In this document: one piece after another, positions 7,711 through 15,564 of the stretch
How the letters are laid out: every line of letters starts with the position of its first letter
How positions within the stretch are numbered: the first letter of the stretch is position 1
From: Streptomyces turgidiscabies Car8
Lineage (GTDB): Bacteria; Actinomycetota; Actinomycetes; Streptomycetales; Streptomycetaceae
DNA length: 33,324 nt
Direction: 5' to 3'
NCBI RefSeq assembly: GCF_000331005.1
Contig: NZ_AEJB01000297.1
Coordinates: 1 to 33,324, forward strand
The notes under the pieces: generated by a model
Database searches by the model: none
Told to the model about the DNA's origin: nothing
What the model saw: only the letters and a program-made list of their open reading frames with translations
Program-made: the position numbers and the translations under genes

Positions 7711-7884
7711 GTGACACCGGAGAAGACGAATCTCGAACAAGGCCCTGAGGAACGCACGGCGGCCCCCGACGACCGGAGCGAGCGGCTCGGCAGCCTCGAC
7801 GTGTGGGCCAGGTCGGCCCCGATCCGCCTGGCGGGCTACGAGGACGACCTCGCCGAGCCCCACATCCTGCCCAGCGTCGACTGA
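7711..7884 (+). CDS. 57-residue acidic peptide, unknown function (RiPP-precursor-like)
   Basis: GTG 7711 is preceded by AAGGAG with ideal spacing, so translation is well supported despite the small size. The product has no signal peptide, no transmembrane segment and no cysteine. The first half is very polar (MTPEKTNLEQGPEE and onward), as in a leader. The second half is patterned and richer in aromatic and proline residues: LGSLDVWARSAPIRLAGYED followed by DLAEPHILPSVD. The organisation resembles precursors of modified peptides. However, no maturase, protease or exporter lies in the window; the next gene is a GNAT acetyltransferase 57 bp downstream on the same strand. I do not recognise the family. 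A small regulatory or stress protein is an equal alternative. Confidence 0.6.
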   Translation: MTPEKTNLEQGPEERTAAPDDRSERLGSLDVWARSAPIRLAGYEDDLAEPHILPSVD

Positions 7885-7941
7885 CGCCCCGACAGGACCT
7901 GTAGAGATCGCCGCCGGCATGGGCGTGCCAGACTCGCGCCC

Positions 7942-8433
7942 ATGCTGAGCACAGAGATCCGGCGGGCCACCGCCGACGACTGGCCGCGGATCTGGCCGTT
8001 CTGGCACCGCATCGTCGCCGCCGCCGAGACCTACACCTGGGACCCGGACACCTCCGAGGAAGCGGCCCGCGCTCTGTGGATGAGCTCGGCCAAGCAGGTG
8101 TACGTCGCCGAGGACAGTGCCGGAGCCGTCGTGGGCTCCGCGTTCCTCACCCCCAACTACGGCGGCCCCGCCGCCCGCATCGCCAACGCCGGCTTCATGG
8201 TCGACCCCGACCGCGGCGGCCGTGGCATCGGCCGCGCCCTCGCCGAGCACGTCCTGAGCGAGGCAGAGGCCCACGGCTACCGGGGCATGGTCTTCAACGC
8301 CGTCGTCGAGACCAACCCCGCGGTCAAGCTGTGGACCTCGCTCGGCTTCACGATCCTGGGCACCGTGCCGGACGCGTTCGACCATCCCCGCCACGGCCGG
8401 GTGGGCCTGCACATCATGTACAAGGGCTTCTAG
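7942..8433 (+). CDS. GNAT-family N-acetyltransferase
   Basis: The 163-residue protein has the GNAT fold: an N-terminal IRRATADDW strand, a central VYVAEDSAGAVVGSAF, and the acetyl-CoA pyrophosphate loop DRGGRGIGRAL (around residue 94). It also has the C-terminal ETNPAVKLWTSLGF segment typical of the family. It acetylates an amine on an unknown small molecule or protein. The ATG at 7942 has no clear ribosome binding site, but CAGACT lies 7 nt upstream and could be a -10 box for a leaderless transcript. It may also be read through from the small peptide gene. Its stop codon overlaps that of the convergent amidase within the tetranucleotide CTAG. Confidence 0.85.
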   Translation: MLSTEIRRATADDWPRIWPFWHRIVAAAETYTWDPDTSEEAARALWMSSAKQVYVAEDSAGAVVGSAFLTPNYGGPAARIANAGFMVDPDRGGRGIGRALAEHVLSEAEAHGYRGMVFNAVVETNPAVKLWTSLGFTILGTVPDAFDHPRHGRVGLHIMYKGF

Positions 8434-9773
8434 GCGAGCGGAGCCGTCCGCTGCCAGGGGTGCAGCTCCTCCAACTGCTGGGCCACGTCCAGAAGTACGG
8501 CCTCCGAGCCCGGGCGGCCCACCAGCTGTACGGAGCAGGGCGCGCCCGAGGGCAGGGTGCCGAACGGTACGGCCATCGCCGGCCAGCCCGTCAGGTTCCA
8601 CGGGGGCGTCATCGGCGAGTAGTTCGTGTTGGCGAGGACGTTGCGCAGCCAGCCCCGCTCGTGCCAGGCCGCCGCGGTGGGTGAGCGCCGGGCGAGTGCG
8701 GGGGTGAGCAGCACGTCGTGCTCGGCGAAGAACGGCTCCAGGCGCCGGCGCAGCTGTTCCTTGTGCTGCCCCCGCTCGACGTACCCGACGAACCGGCGCC
8801 CGACGGCCGCGTGGACCCGGGTGCGCCGGCTCAGTCCGCTCCGGTCGAAGCCCTCCGCGTCCCGTGCCGTGCCCGCCGTCCAGTGCGTGAACGAGGTCAC
8901 GCCGATCGACAGCGGGTAGGGCGGGTCGGCGGGCCGCACCTCGTGACCGGCACTGTCCAGCAGCGCGGCGGCCTCACGCGCGGCTGACGTGAACGGCCTG
9001 CTGATGGTGACGCCGGCGATGGGGCTGCGGACGGAGAGGGCGATCTTGCGTCCGGCGTGCGCGTCCGACCGTACGAACCGCGTGTCCGCGAGGACCGACA
9101 GCATCAGGCGGGCGTCCTCGACCGTCGTCGCCAGCGGGCCGTTCTCCGACATGCCGAACCAGTCGCCGTTGCCGATGCCCGCCGGCACGACCCCGAGGCC
9201 CGGCTTGATGGTGACGGCACCGCAGTTGGCGGCGGGGATCCGCAGCGAGCCCATGCCGTCGTTGCCCAGCGCGATCGGCACCATCCCGGCGCCGACGGCC
9301 GCGGCACTGCCGCCCGAGGAGCCGCCCGCCGTGCGGGTGGTGTCCCAGGGATTGCGGGCCGTGCCGAGCGGGCCCTCCGTGGTGCCCCAGATGCACAGCT
9401 CGGGCACGTTGGTGAGACCGACGACGATCGCGCCGGCCGCGCGCAGCCGGGCCACGGTGATGTGGTCGTGGTCGGCGGGGGTGTCCGGCGTCGCGGAGGA
9501 ACCGTGGCGCGTCGACTCGCCGCGCACGCCCAGGTTGTCCTTCACCGCGATGGGTACGCCCGCGAGCGGAAGGTCCGCCAGGTCCGCGCGGCCCGCCACC
9601 TCGTCCGCCTCGGCCAGCGCCTCCTGGGCCCGCAGCCGGCGGAACGCACCGACGCGGGCGTCCAGCAGTTCGATGCGCGCGAGATGCTCGGCCACGACTT
9701 CGCGCGGTGTGACGCGCTTCTCGCGGACGGCGGCGGCGATCTCGACGGCGGTACGGCCGGCCCAGCTGGTCAC
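8430..9773 (-). CDS. Amidase (amidase signature family)
   Basis: The 447-residue protein is an amidase-signature hydrolase that cleaves carboxamides. The Ser-cisSer-Lys triad is present: K78 in IAVKDN, S153 in AGGSSGGS and S176 in GMGSLRIPA. The spacings (75 and 23 residues) match the family. The usual GGS before the nucleophile reads MGS. No signal peptide is visible, so it should be cytoplasmic. GTG 9773 is chosen because GAGGAG lies a few bases upstream; the GTG at 9800 has no such site. No GatB or GatC gene is nearby, so it is not assigned to tRNA amidation. The substrate is unknown. Confidence 0.85.
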   Translation of the reverse strand: MTSWAGRTAVEIAAAVREKRVTPREVVAEHLARIELLDARVGAFRRLRAQEALAEADEVAGRADLADLPLAGVPIAVKDNLGVRGESTRHGSSATPDTPADHDHITVARLRAAGAIVVGLTNVPELCIWGTTEGPLGTARNPWDTTRTAGGSSGGSAAAVGAGMVPIALGNDGMGSLRIPAANCGAVTIKPGLGVVPAGIGNGDWFGMSENGPLATTVEDARLMLSVLADTRFVRSDAHAGRKIALSVRSPIAGVTISRPFTSAAREAAALLDSAGHEVRPADPPYPLSIGVTSFTHWTAGTARDAEGFDRSGLSRRTRVHAAVGRRFVGYVERGQHKEQLRRRLEPFFAEHDVLLTPALARRSPTAAAWHERGWLRNVLANTNYSPMTPPWNLTGWPAMAVPFGTLPSGAPCSVQLVGRPGSEAVLLDVAQQLEELHPWQRTAPLA

Positions 9774-9863
9774 GGGGGCTCCTCGGGGTGGATACGACAC
9801 ATCGTGCTACGCGTGAGGCGATGAGGCTACTCGTGAGTACATGGGGCGTCGAGTGTCGTCGAG

Positions 9864-9892
9864 CTTGGACATTCGGGCCGGGTCTCTTGGAC
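9864..9892 (+). repeat. Direct repeat CTTGGAC upstream of the glycosidase operon
   Basis: CTTGGAC occurs at 9864-9870 and 9886-9892, 22 bp apart (two helical turns), in the intergenic region before the GH20 promoter. It could be a pair of activator half-sites, but this is a weak call. Confidence 0.2.
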
Positions 9893-9967
9893 TTTTCTGG
9901 CGTGGGGGCCACCGGCTTCCGTCATGGAGTCGCTGGTCATCCGATCACTGGCCCAACTGTCCTGACC

Positions 9968-10006
9968 TGGGGCCCCATTGACAGCCCTTGGGGTGCGCTC
10001 AATCAT
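9968..10006 (+). promoter_or_regulatory. Promoter of the GH20-GH29 operon with an adjacent palindrome
   Basis: A perfect -35 box TTGACA (9978-9983), a 17-bp spacer and AATCAT (10001-10006, 4 of 6 consensus bases) predict a start near 10012 and a 5' leader of about 23 nt. The palindrome TGGGGCCCCA (9968-9977) lies directly upstream of the -35 box and may bind a regulator. Confidence 0.55.
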
Positions 10007-10034
10007 CACACCTCCGATGAATGGGAGCTTCCAG

Positions 10035-11885
10035 ATGAGTAGGTATCCAAGAGGTCGGCTTCTCGGTGTGCTGGTGGCCCTACTGCTGCTGGCCGCCCCG
10101 GTCCCCGCCGTCGCGCGCACCGGGGCGGCGAGCGTCCCCCTCACCGTGCCGGCCCTCGCGAACTGGACCCCGGAGCAGGGGAGTTACCGGTACACCGGCT
10201 CTGCCCGGCTGGTCGCCGACTCCGCGCCCGAGCGGAGGGTCGCCGACACCCTCGCCGACGATCTGCGGGCGGCGGGCCACGGCACCGTACCCGTGGTGAG
10301 CGGCGGTGCGCGCGCCGGTGACATCGTTATCGACGTGGCGCCGGAGCGGACCGCACTGGGCGCCGAGGGGTACGAACTCCGGGCGGGCGCACGGCTGTCG
10401 GTGACCGGCGCGACCGAGCGCGCCGCCTTCTACGGCACCCGCACCCTCCTCCAGCTCCTCGCCCAGGGCGACCGGATCCCCGCCGGACGTACCGTCGACA
10501 TACCCCGGTACGCCGAACGGGGCGTCGGCGTGTGCGCCTGCTACATCCACATCTCGACGGGGTGGCTGGAGAACCTCGTACGCGACATGGCGTACCACAA
10601 GCTCAACCAGCTGCTCCTGGAACTCAAGGTGAAGAGCGACACCCACCCCGAGGCCAACACCTGGGGCTACTACACCAAGGACGAGATACGGCGGCTCGTC
10701 GCCCTCGGCGACAAGTACCACGTGGAGATCGTTCCGGAGATCAACTCCCCGGGCCACATGGACCCCTGGATCGAGAACCGCCCCGATCTCCAGCTCACCG
10801 ACTCCGACGGCGCCAAGCAGGCCGCCAGGCTCGACATCACCCAGCCGGCCGCCTTCGACTACTACACGAGTCTGATCGACGAGTACGCGCAGGTGTTCAC
10901 CGGCGGCTCCTGGCACATGGGCGCCGACGAGTACATGCTCGGCTCCGACTTCGCCAGGTACCCGCAGATGCTCCGCTACGCCCGGGAGAAGTTCGGGGCG
11001 AACGCCACACCCCAGGACGCCTTCATCGACTTCGTCAACCGTGTCCAGGCCCACCTGGCCGCCAAGGGGCGGAAACTGCGTATCTGGAACGACGGGCTCA
11101 CCGGTGCCAACACCGTGCCGGTGGCCGCGGGCACCACGGTCGAGCACTGGCTGAACGTGGCGGTGAAGCCGAGCCGACTCCGCGCTCAGGGCTACCCGTT
11201 GATGAACGCGGCCTATGCGCTGTATCTCGTCCGGGGCGGCTTCCACAGTGACACCAAGGGCCTGTACGACCAGAGTTGGGACCCGCGCAGCTTCGAGGGC
11301 GAGAAGCTCGCCTCCAGCCAGGGCATCGTGGGCGCGAAGATCAGCCTCTGGCCGGACAACGGGCGCGGCGAGACCGAGAACGAGGTCGCCGTCGACACCG
11401 GCCCGGCCCTGCGGCAGCTCGCGCAGGCCACCTGGGGAGATCCGCATCCCGACACCACGTATGCCGGGTTCACCGAGCGGGGGACGGCCGTCGGGCACGC
11501 GCCCGGTCGGCGGGACCTGACCCGGGTGCCGGTCACGGACGGGACGTACACCTTCACGGCGCCGGGCGCCGACTCCCTCACCGCCGAGGTGCGACGCACA
11601 CCCGACGGATACGTCACCCTGCGCACCGGCGAAGGCTGCCTGGAGGTGCGCGGTGGGAAACTCACGCTCAACACCCCGCTCCAGCCCGGCGTCGAGCTCA
11701 CCGCGCAGACCTGTGACGCCGCGAACACCGTGCAGCGCTGGGAGCTGGAGCCGTCCGCAGGGGGCTACCGACTCGTCAACGCGATCACCCGGATGTCGGT
11801 GCATGCGACCGGCGACGGTCGTCTCGTGCAGTACCCGCCGGACCAACGCCCGCCCGCTGTCTGGCACTTGACCACCGTCAACTGA
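10035..11885 (+). CDS. Secreted GH20 glycosidase, probable lacto-N-biosidase, with ricin-like C-terminal domain
   Basis: The 616-residue protein has a Sec signal peptide (RGRLLGVLVALLLLAAPVPAVA). An N-terminal GH20b-like domain follows (about 35-150), then the GH20 barrel (about 160-480) and a C-terminal beta-trefoil-like part ending in QRWELE...VWHL. The catalytic Asp-Glu pair of the substrate-assisted mechanism is D298-E299 in HMGADEYM. The barrel (CACYIHISTGWLENL, DMAYHKLNQLLLELKVKSD, EINSPGHMDPWIE) resembles lacto-N-biosidases, which release Gal-beta-1,3-GlcNAc, as I recall them from Streptomyces and bifidobacteria. A plain beta-N-acetylhexosaminidase is the alternative. ATG 10035 is chosen because it has GGGAG 7 nt upstream and begins the signal peptide; upstream in-frame starts lie in the promoter. 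The fucosidase gene follows after 26 bp. Confidence 0.85.
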   Translation: MSRYPRGRLLGVLVALLLLAAPVPAVARTGAASVPLTVPALANWTPEQGSYRYTGSARLVADSAPERRVADTLADDLRAAGHGTVPVVSGGARAGDIVIDVAPERTALGAEGYELRAGARLSVTGATERAAFYGTRTLLQLLAQGDRIPAGRTVDIPRYAERGVGVCACYIHISTGWLENLVRDMAYHKLNQLLLELKVKSDTHPEANTWGYYTKDEIRRLVALGDKYHVEIVPEINSPGHMDPWIENRPDLQLTDSDGAKQAARLDITQPAAFDYYTSLIDEYAQVFTGGSWHMGADEYMLGSDFARYPQMLRYAREKFGANATPQDAFIDFVNRVQAHLAAKGRKLRIWNDGLTGANTVPVAAGTTVEHWLNVAVKPSRLRAQGYPLMNAAYALYLVRGGFHSDTKGLYDQSWDPRSFEGEKLASSQGIVGAKISLWPDNGRGETENEVAVDTGPALRQLAQATWGDPHPDTTYAGFTERGTAVGHAPGRRDLTRVPVTDGTYTFTAPGADSLTAEVRRTPDGYVTLRTGEGCLEVRGGKLTLNTPLQPGVELTAQTCDAANTVQRWELEPSAGGYRLVNAITRMSVHATGDGRLVQYPPDQRPPAVWHLTTVN

Positions 11886-11911
11886 CCCACTGACCCGAGG
11901 AGTCGTTCCCC

Positions 11912-13471
11912 ATGACAGTCTCCAGACGTCTCTTCGTCACGGCGGCCGCCGCGATCGTGGCCTCTCAGGGCACCTCGCTCGCCCTGGCCGCCCCACGCGG
12001 GGCCATCGCACCGGCAACGGAAGAACCCACCTTCCGTATCCCCGTGGATCCCACCGACTCTGCCGAGACCCTCGTCCGCAAGGCGTCCCAAGTCAGGCCC
12101 ACCGCACGGCAGATCGCCTGGCAGCGGCTGGAGCGGACCGCGTTCCTGCACTTCGGCGTCAACACCTTCACCGGCCTCGAATGGGGCACGGGCGACGAGG
12201 ACCCGGACGTCTTCCAGCCGGCCGGCCTCGACACCGACCAGTGGGCGCGGGCCCTGCGCGACGGCGGCTTCAGGCTCGCCATCCTCACCGTCAAGCACCA
12301 CGACGGCTTCGTCCTCTACCCCTCCCGGTACACGAACCACTCGGTGGCATCGAGCAGTTGGCGTGGCGGACAGGGTGACGTGCTGCGCTCGTTCGCCGAC
12401 TCCATGCGGCGGTACGGGCTGAAGGTCGGTGTGTACATCTCCCCGGCCGACGAGAACCAGTATCTGCACGGCGTCTACGCCAACGGCAGCGCGCGCACCG
12501 AGCACACCATCCCCACCCCGGTCGACAACGACGACCGTCCGGACGGCCCGGTGTTCACCCTCCCCGCCACCGACTACGGCGCCCATATGCTCGACCAGCT
12601 CTACGAGGTCCTCACCGAGTACGGACCCGTCGACGAGGTCTGGTTCGACGGCGCCCAGGGGCGCATCCCGCCGGACAAGGTCGAGAAGTACGACTGGGAC
12701 AGCTGGTACACCCTCGTCCGCACCCTCGCCCCGGACGCCACGATCGCCGTCTCCGGCCCCGATGTCCGCTGGGTCGGCAACGAGGGCGGCCTGGCGCGCG
12801 AGAACGAGTGGAGCGTCGTACCGGTCACCGAGAAGGACTACGGCCGGACCGACTTCGCGCTCTCCTACGACGCGGCGGACATGGGCGGCCGGGGCGCGCT
12901 CGTCGCGGCCCGTGGGGTGGCCGACTACGTCCAGTGGTGGCCGGCCGAGTGCGATGTGTCGATCCGGGACGGCTGGTTCTACCACGCCGACCAACAGCCC
13001 AAGACGGTCGACCAGTTGACCGAGATCTACTTCGGCTCGGTCGGCCGCAACGCCGTACTCCTCCTCAACGTCCCGCCGGACACGGACGGCCGCCTCGCCG
13101 CCTCCGACGTCACCCGGCTGCGCGAGTTCCGGGAGCGAGTCGACCGGGAGCTGCCGGCCGACCTGGCGCTCGGGGCCCAGGTGACACGGACTCCGGGGAC
13201 GGTCACCGTCGACCTCGGCAGAGAGCGGGAGGCGGACCGGGTTCGGCTGGCGGAGGACATCGGGCACGGACAGCAGGTCGAGGACTTCGTCGTCGAGGCG
13301 TTCACCGGGGGCCGCTGGACCCGGGTGGCGGGGGCGGGCACGGTCGGCGCGAGCCGGATTCTGCTGCTGACGGCACCGGTCCGGGCCCGGCGGTGGCGGG
13401 TCCGGGTGACGCGGGCGCGCGCGGAGGTGCGGATCGCGGAGTTCGGGCTGTACAGGTCCGCGACGGGCTGA
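11912..13471 (+). CDS. Secreted GH29 alpha-L-fucosidase
   Basis: The 519-residue enzyme removes alpha-linked L-fucose. The N-terminus MTVSRRLFVTAAAAIVAS has a twin-arginine motif, so Tat export of the folded enzyme is likely. The catalytic nucleophile is probably D246 in VDEVWFDGAQG. WWPAECDVSIR contains a plausible acid/base Glu. Early landmarks are FLHFGVNTFTGLEWG and LTVKHHDGF. The final ~100 residues look like an ancillary beta-sandwich domain. The layout suggests the GH29-B type, which in the family acts on alpha-1,3/1,4-fucose in Lewis structures. AGGAG precedes the ATG. It is the second gene of the GH20 unit. A repeat-type terminator follows. Confidence 0.88.
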   Translation: MTVSRRLFVTAAAAIVASQGTSLALAAPRGAIAPATEEPTFRIPVDPTDSAETLVRKASQVRPTARQIAWQRLERTAFLHFGVNTFTGLEWGTGDEDPDVFQPAGLDTDQWARALRDGGFRLAILTVKHHDGFVLYPSRYTNHSVASSSWRGGQGDVLRSFADSMRRYGLKVGVYISPADENQYLHGVYANGSARTEHTIPTPVDNDDRPDGPVFTLPATDYGAHMLDQLYEVLTEYGPVDEVWFDGAQGRIPPDKVEKYDWDSWYTLVRTLAPDATIAVSGPDVRWVGNEGGLARENEWSVVPVTEKDYGRTDFALSYDAADMGGRGALVAARGVADYVQWWPAECDVSIRDGWFYHADQQPKTVDQLTEIYFGSVGRNAVLLLNVPPDTDGRLAASDVTRLREFRERVDRELPADLALGAQVTRTPGTVTVDLGREREADRVRLAEDIGHGQQVEDFVVEAFTGGRWTRVAGAGTVGASRILLLTAPVRARRWRVRVTRARAEVRIAEFGLYRSATG

Positions 13472-13504
13472 CGATCGAGGAGGGGCGCCCTGCGCCCCTC
13501 CTGA

Positions 13505-13571
13505 AGGGGTGCGGGGCTGTCACATGTGCGGCTCCGCCGCGTGGGCGAGACCAGCCCCAACCGGGCCCGCC
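13505..13571 (-). repeat. Intergenic hairpin repeat, copy B (convergent gene junction)
   Basis: This is the inverted second copy of the element at 5893-5959, about 90% identical over its length and with the same outer (GGGGCTG/CAGCCCC) and inner (GCGGC/GCCGC) arms. It lies between the convergent fucosidase and GntR genes and ends 6 bp from the GntR stop codon. A second, simpler inverted repeat (AGGGGCGC / GCGCCCCT, 13490-13499) precedes it. Confidence 0.7.
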
Positions 13572-13577
13572 GACACA

Positions 13578-14315
13578 TCACGGCCCTCCCACCGGACCGT
13601 CAGGCTGCCCCCGCAGCCACTGCTCCACCTCGCCCACATGCGCCGCAGCCGCCGCCCGCGCCGCCTCCGGGTCGTGGGCGACGAGCGCGCGGTGGATCGC
13701 CGCGTGCTCACGCCGCGTGCGCGTGAACGCGCCCTCCTCCTGGTAGGCGCGCCAGACGCGGGCGCGGAAGGTGCGGGAGGAGAGGCCCTCCAGGATCGCC
13801 GCCATGCTGTCGTTGCCGGCCGCGGCGGTGATCGCGCGATGGAAGGCCAGGTCGTGGGCGAGGATCTCCTCGGGATCGTCGGTGGCGTTCATCGCCGTGA
13901 GGTGCTTCTCCACCTCCGCGAGCTGGTCCGGGGTGATCCGTGCGGCGGCCAGCGCGGTCGCCGTCGACTCCAGGATGCGCCGGACCTCCAGCAGCTCGGC
14001 CAGCCGCGGGCCCCGCGAGAGATCAGCGACCACACCGAAGGTCTCCAGCAGATCGCCGGCCTCCAGCTGGGTCACGTAGATGCCCGAGCCGTGCCGGGCC
14101 TCCAGCACACCCATCACGGTGAGCGCCCGGATCGCCTCCCGCATGGAGCTGCGCGAGATGCCCAGCCGGACGGCGAGATCACGCTCGGTGGGCAGCCGTT
14201 GGCCGGGTTCCAGGCGGCCCTCGCCGATCATCGCCTTTATCTGCTCGATGGCGCGCTGCGTCACGGAGCCCTTCTGCGGGGCGGCCTCTGTACTGACGGC
14301 CGGGATCTCGTCCAC
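13578..14315 (-). CDS. GntR-family transcriptional regulator, FadR/FCD type; likely controls the fucose operon
   Basis: The 245-residue protein has an N-terminal winged helix (about 17-85: RLPTERDLAVRLGISRSSMREAIRALTVMGVLEARHGSG, split by the recognition helix) and a C-terminal FCD ligand-binding domain (about 100-235). The FCD domain contains the metal-binding type pattern D...H...H (LAHDLAFHRAI and later HRALV, AAAHVGEV). GTG 14315 has a strong AGGAGG site. It is divergent from the transporter operon and separated by 166 bp that contain a TGGTCGGACCA palindrome. It most likely represses the operon until fucose or a pathway acid binds. That ligand is inferred from context. Confidence 0.85.
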   Translation of the reverse strand: MDEIPAVSTEAAPQKGSVTQRAIEQIKAMIGEGRLEPGQRLPTERDLAVRLGISRSSMREAIRALTVMGVLEARHGSGIYVTQLEAGDLLETFGVVADLSRGPRLAELLEVRRILESTATALAAARITPDQLAEVEKHLTAMNATDDPEEILAHDLAFHRAITAAAGNDSMAAILEGLSSRTFRARVWRAYQEEGAFTRTRREHAAIHRALVAHDPEAARAAAAAHVGEVEQWLRGQPDGPVGGP

Positions 14316-14361
14316 GCCGTTTCCTCCTGTCGCCGGGTGCCGCCGCAGTCTAACCAGCAGG

Positions 14362-14374
14362 GTGGTCGGACCAC
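14362..14374. promoter_or_regulatory. FadR-type operator GTGGTCGGACCAC
   Basis: This is a perfect inverted repeat with 6-bp arms and a 1-bp centre. Its core matches the TGGTCNGACCA pattern known for FadR-subfamily GntR regulators. It lies between the GntR gene and the divergent operon, 47 bp from the GntR start. Confidence 0.6.
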
Positions 14375-14425
14375 TACTGGCCGAATCGAGGAAAATTTGG
14401 CCCTGTGGGGTGTTCTAACCTGGAA

Positions 14426-14438
14426 GTGGTCTGATAAA
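14426..14438 (+). promoter_or_regulatory. Second, half-conserved GntR operator overlapping the operon promoter region
   Basis: GTGGTC-T-GATAAA repeats the left arm of the palindrome at 14362-14374, but its right arm is degenerate. It overlaps the A/T-rich GATAAATAT segment that is the best -10 candidate for the transporter operon (ATG at 14482). Repression from here is plausible. Confidence 0.4.
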
Positions 14439-14481
14439 TATGCGGGCATCCGCTCGATCACGCTCAACGAGGAGCTGTCAG

Positions 14482-15564
14482 ATGTTCGACAGAACAGTGG
14501 GGAATCCGAAGATGCGACGCAGCACGCGGGGAATCGGCGTGGTGGCCATGGCCGCCTGTGCCGGTCTGGTGCTCAGCGCCTGCGGCAGCACCAAGGACAG
14601 CGTCGCCTCGGGAGGCGACGACGGTGACGGGACCGGCAAGGTAGGAGTGATCCTGCCGCTGCTGACGTCGCCGTTCTGGCAGGCGTACAACGACTACGTC
14701 CCGAAGATGGCCAAGGCCGAGGGCGTCGACACGCTGAAGACCGTCAACTCCAACAGCGACCCCGCGCAGCAGATCACCGACATCAACAACCAGCTCAACC
14801 AGGGTGTGAAGGGCCTGGTGGTCGCGCCTCTCGACAGCGCCGCCATCGAGGCGGGCCTCGACCAGGCCGAGCGCAAGGGCGTGCCCGTCGTGGCCGTCGA
14901 CGTGGCGCCCGAGAAGGGCAAGGTCGCCATGGTCGTACGCGCCAACAACGTCGCCTACGGCGAGCAGGCCTGCGAGTACCTCGGCAAACACATCACCTCG
15001 GGCAAGGTCGTCCAGATCATGGGCGATCTCGCGTCGGTGAACGGCCGTGACCGGTCGGAGGCGTTCCGGGCCTGTGTGAAGGCGAAGTTCCCGAAGCTCA
15101 AGGTGCTGGAGATCCCCGCCAAGTGGGAGTCGGACACCGCGGCCTCCAAGCTCGACACGCTGCTCAACGCCAACCCGGACCTCAAGGGCATCTACATGCA
15201 GGCCGGCGGGGTCTACCTGGCGCCCACGCTGCAGACCCTGAAGTCCAAGGGACTGCTGAAGGCGATGGGGCAGCCCGGGCACATCGCGATCGTCTCGAAC
15301 GACGGCATCCCGCAGGAGTTCGACGCCATCCGCAAGGGTGAGATCGACGCGACCGTCTCGCAGCCCGCGGACCTCTACGCCAAGTACGGCATGTTCTACA
15401 TCAAGGCCGCGATGGAGGGGAAGACCTTCAAGCCGGGCCCGACCGACCACGGCTCCACGATCGTCAAGCTGCCCAGCGGCATCCTGGAGGACCAGCTGCC
15501 CGCGCCCCTGGTCACCAAGGAAAACGTCGACGACACCGCGCTCTGGGGCAACACGGTCGGATGA
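14482..15564 (+). CDS. Sugar ABC transporter substrate-binding lipoprotein
   Basis: The 360-residue protein is a periplasmic-binding-protein-like (RbsB/LacI fold) lipoprotein. The signal ends in the lipobox LSAC with the lipid-anchored Cys at residue 34. The mature part starts GSTKDS and contains VGVILPLLTSPFWQAYN, typical of ribose/xylose-type binding proteins. It should capture the operon's sugar, probably L-fucose, outside the membrane. ATG 14482 has GAGGAG about 8 nt upstream. ATG 14512 (MRRSTRG) would also give a full lipoprotein signal. The stop overlaps the ATPase start by 4 bp (ATGA). It is the first gene of the operon and lies next to the GntR operators. Confidence 0.9.
   Translation: MFDRTVGNPKMRRSTRGIGVVAMAACAGLVLSACGSTKDSVASGGDDGDGTGKVGVILPLLTSPFWQAYNDYVPKMAKAEGVDTLKTVNSNSDPAQQITDINNQLNQGVKGLVVAPLDSAAIEAGLDQAERKGVPVVAVDVAPEKGKVAMVVRANNVAYGEQACEYLGKHITSGKVVQIMGDLASVNGRDRSEAFRACVKAKFPKLKVLEIPAKWESDTAASKLDTLLNANPDLKGIYMQAGGVYLAPTLQTLKSKGLLKAMGQPGHIAIVSNDGIPQEFDAIRKGEIDATVSQPADLYAKYGMFYIKAAMEGKTFKPGPTDHGSTIVKLPSGILEDQLPAPLVTKENVDDTALWGNTVG

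Noticed and set aside
7828..7884. Lasso-peptide core beginning at the Gly of GYEDDLAEPH, with a ring-closing Glu at position 8
   Set aside because: The Glu position fits, but the residue at -2 is Leu instead of the usual Thr. The leader pattern is absent and no lasso cyclase or protease gene is nearby.
9978..10034. Upstream starts of the GH20 gene (TTG 9978, ATG 10017)
   Set aside because: TTG 9978 is the -35 box TTGACA. ATG 10017 lies just after the predicted transcription start and before the GGGAG site used by ATG 10035.
11765..13267. Minus-strand open frame of 500 codons opposite the fucosidase gene
   Set aside because: It has no recognisable domain and is a complement of GH29 codons. 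The plus strand has an intact catalytic enzyme with signal peptide and ribosome binding site.
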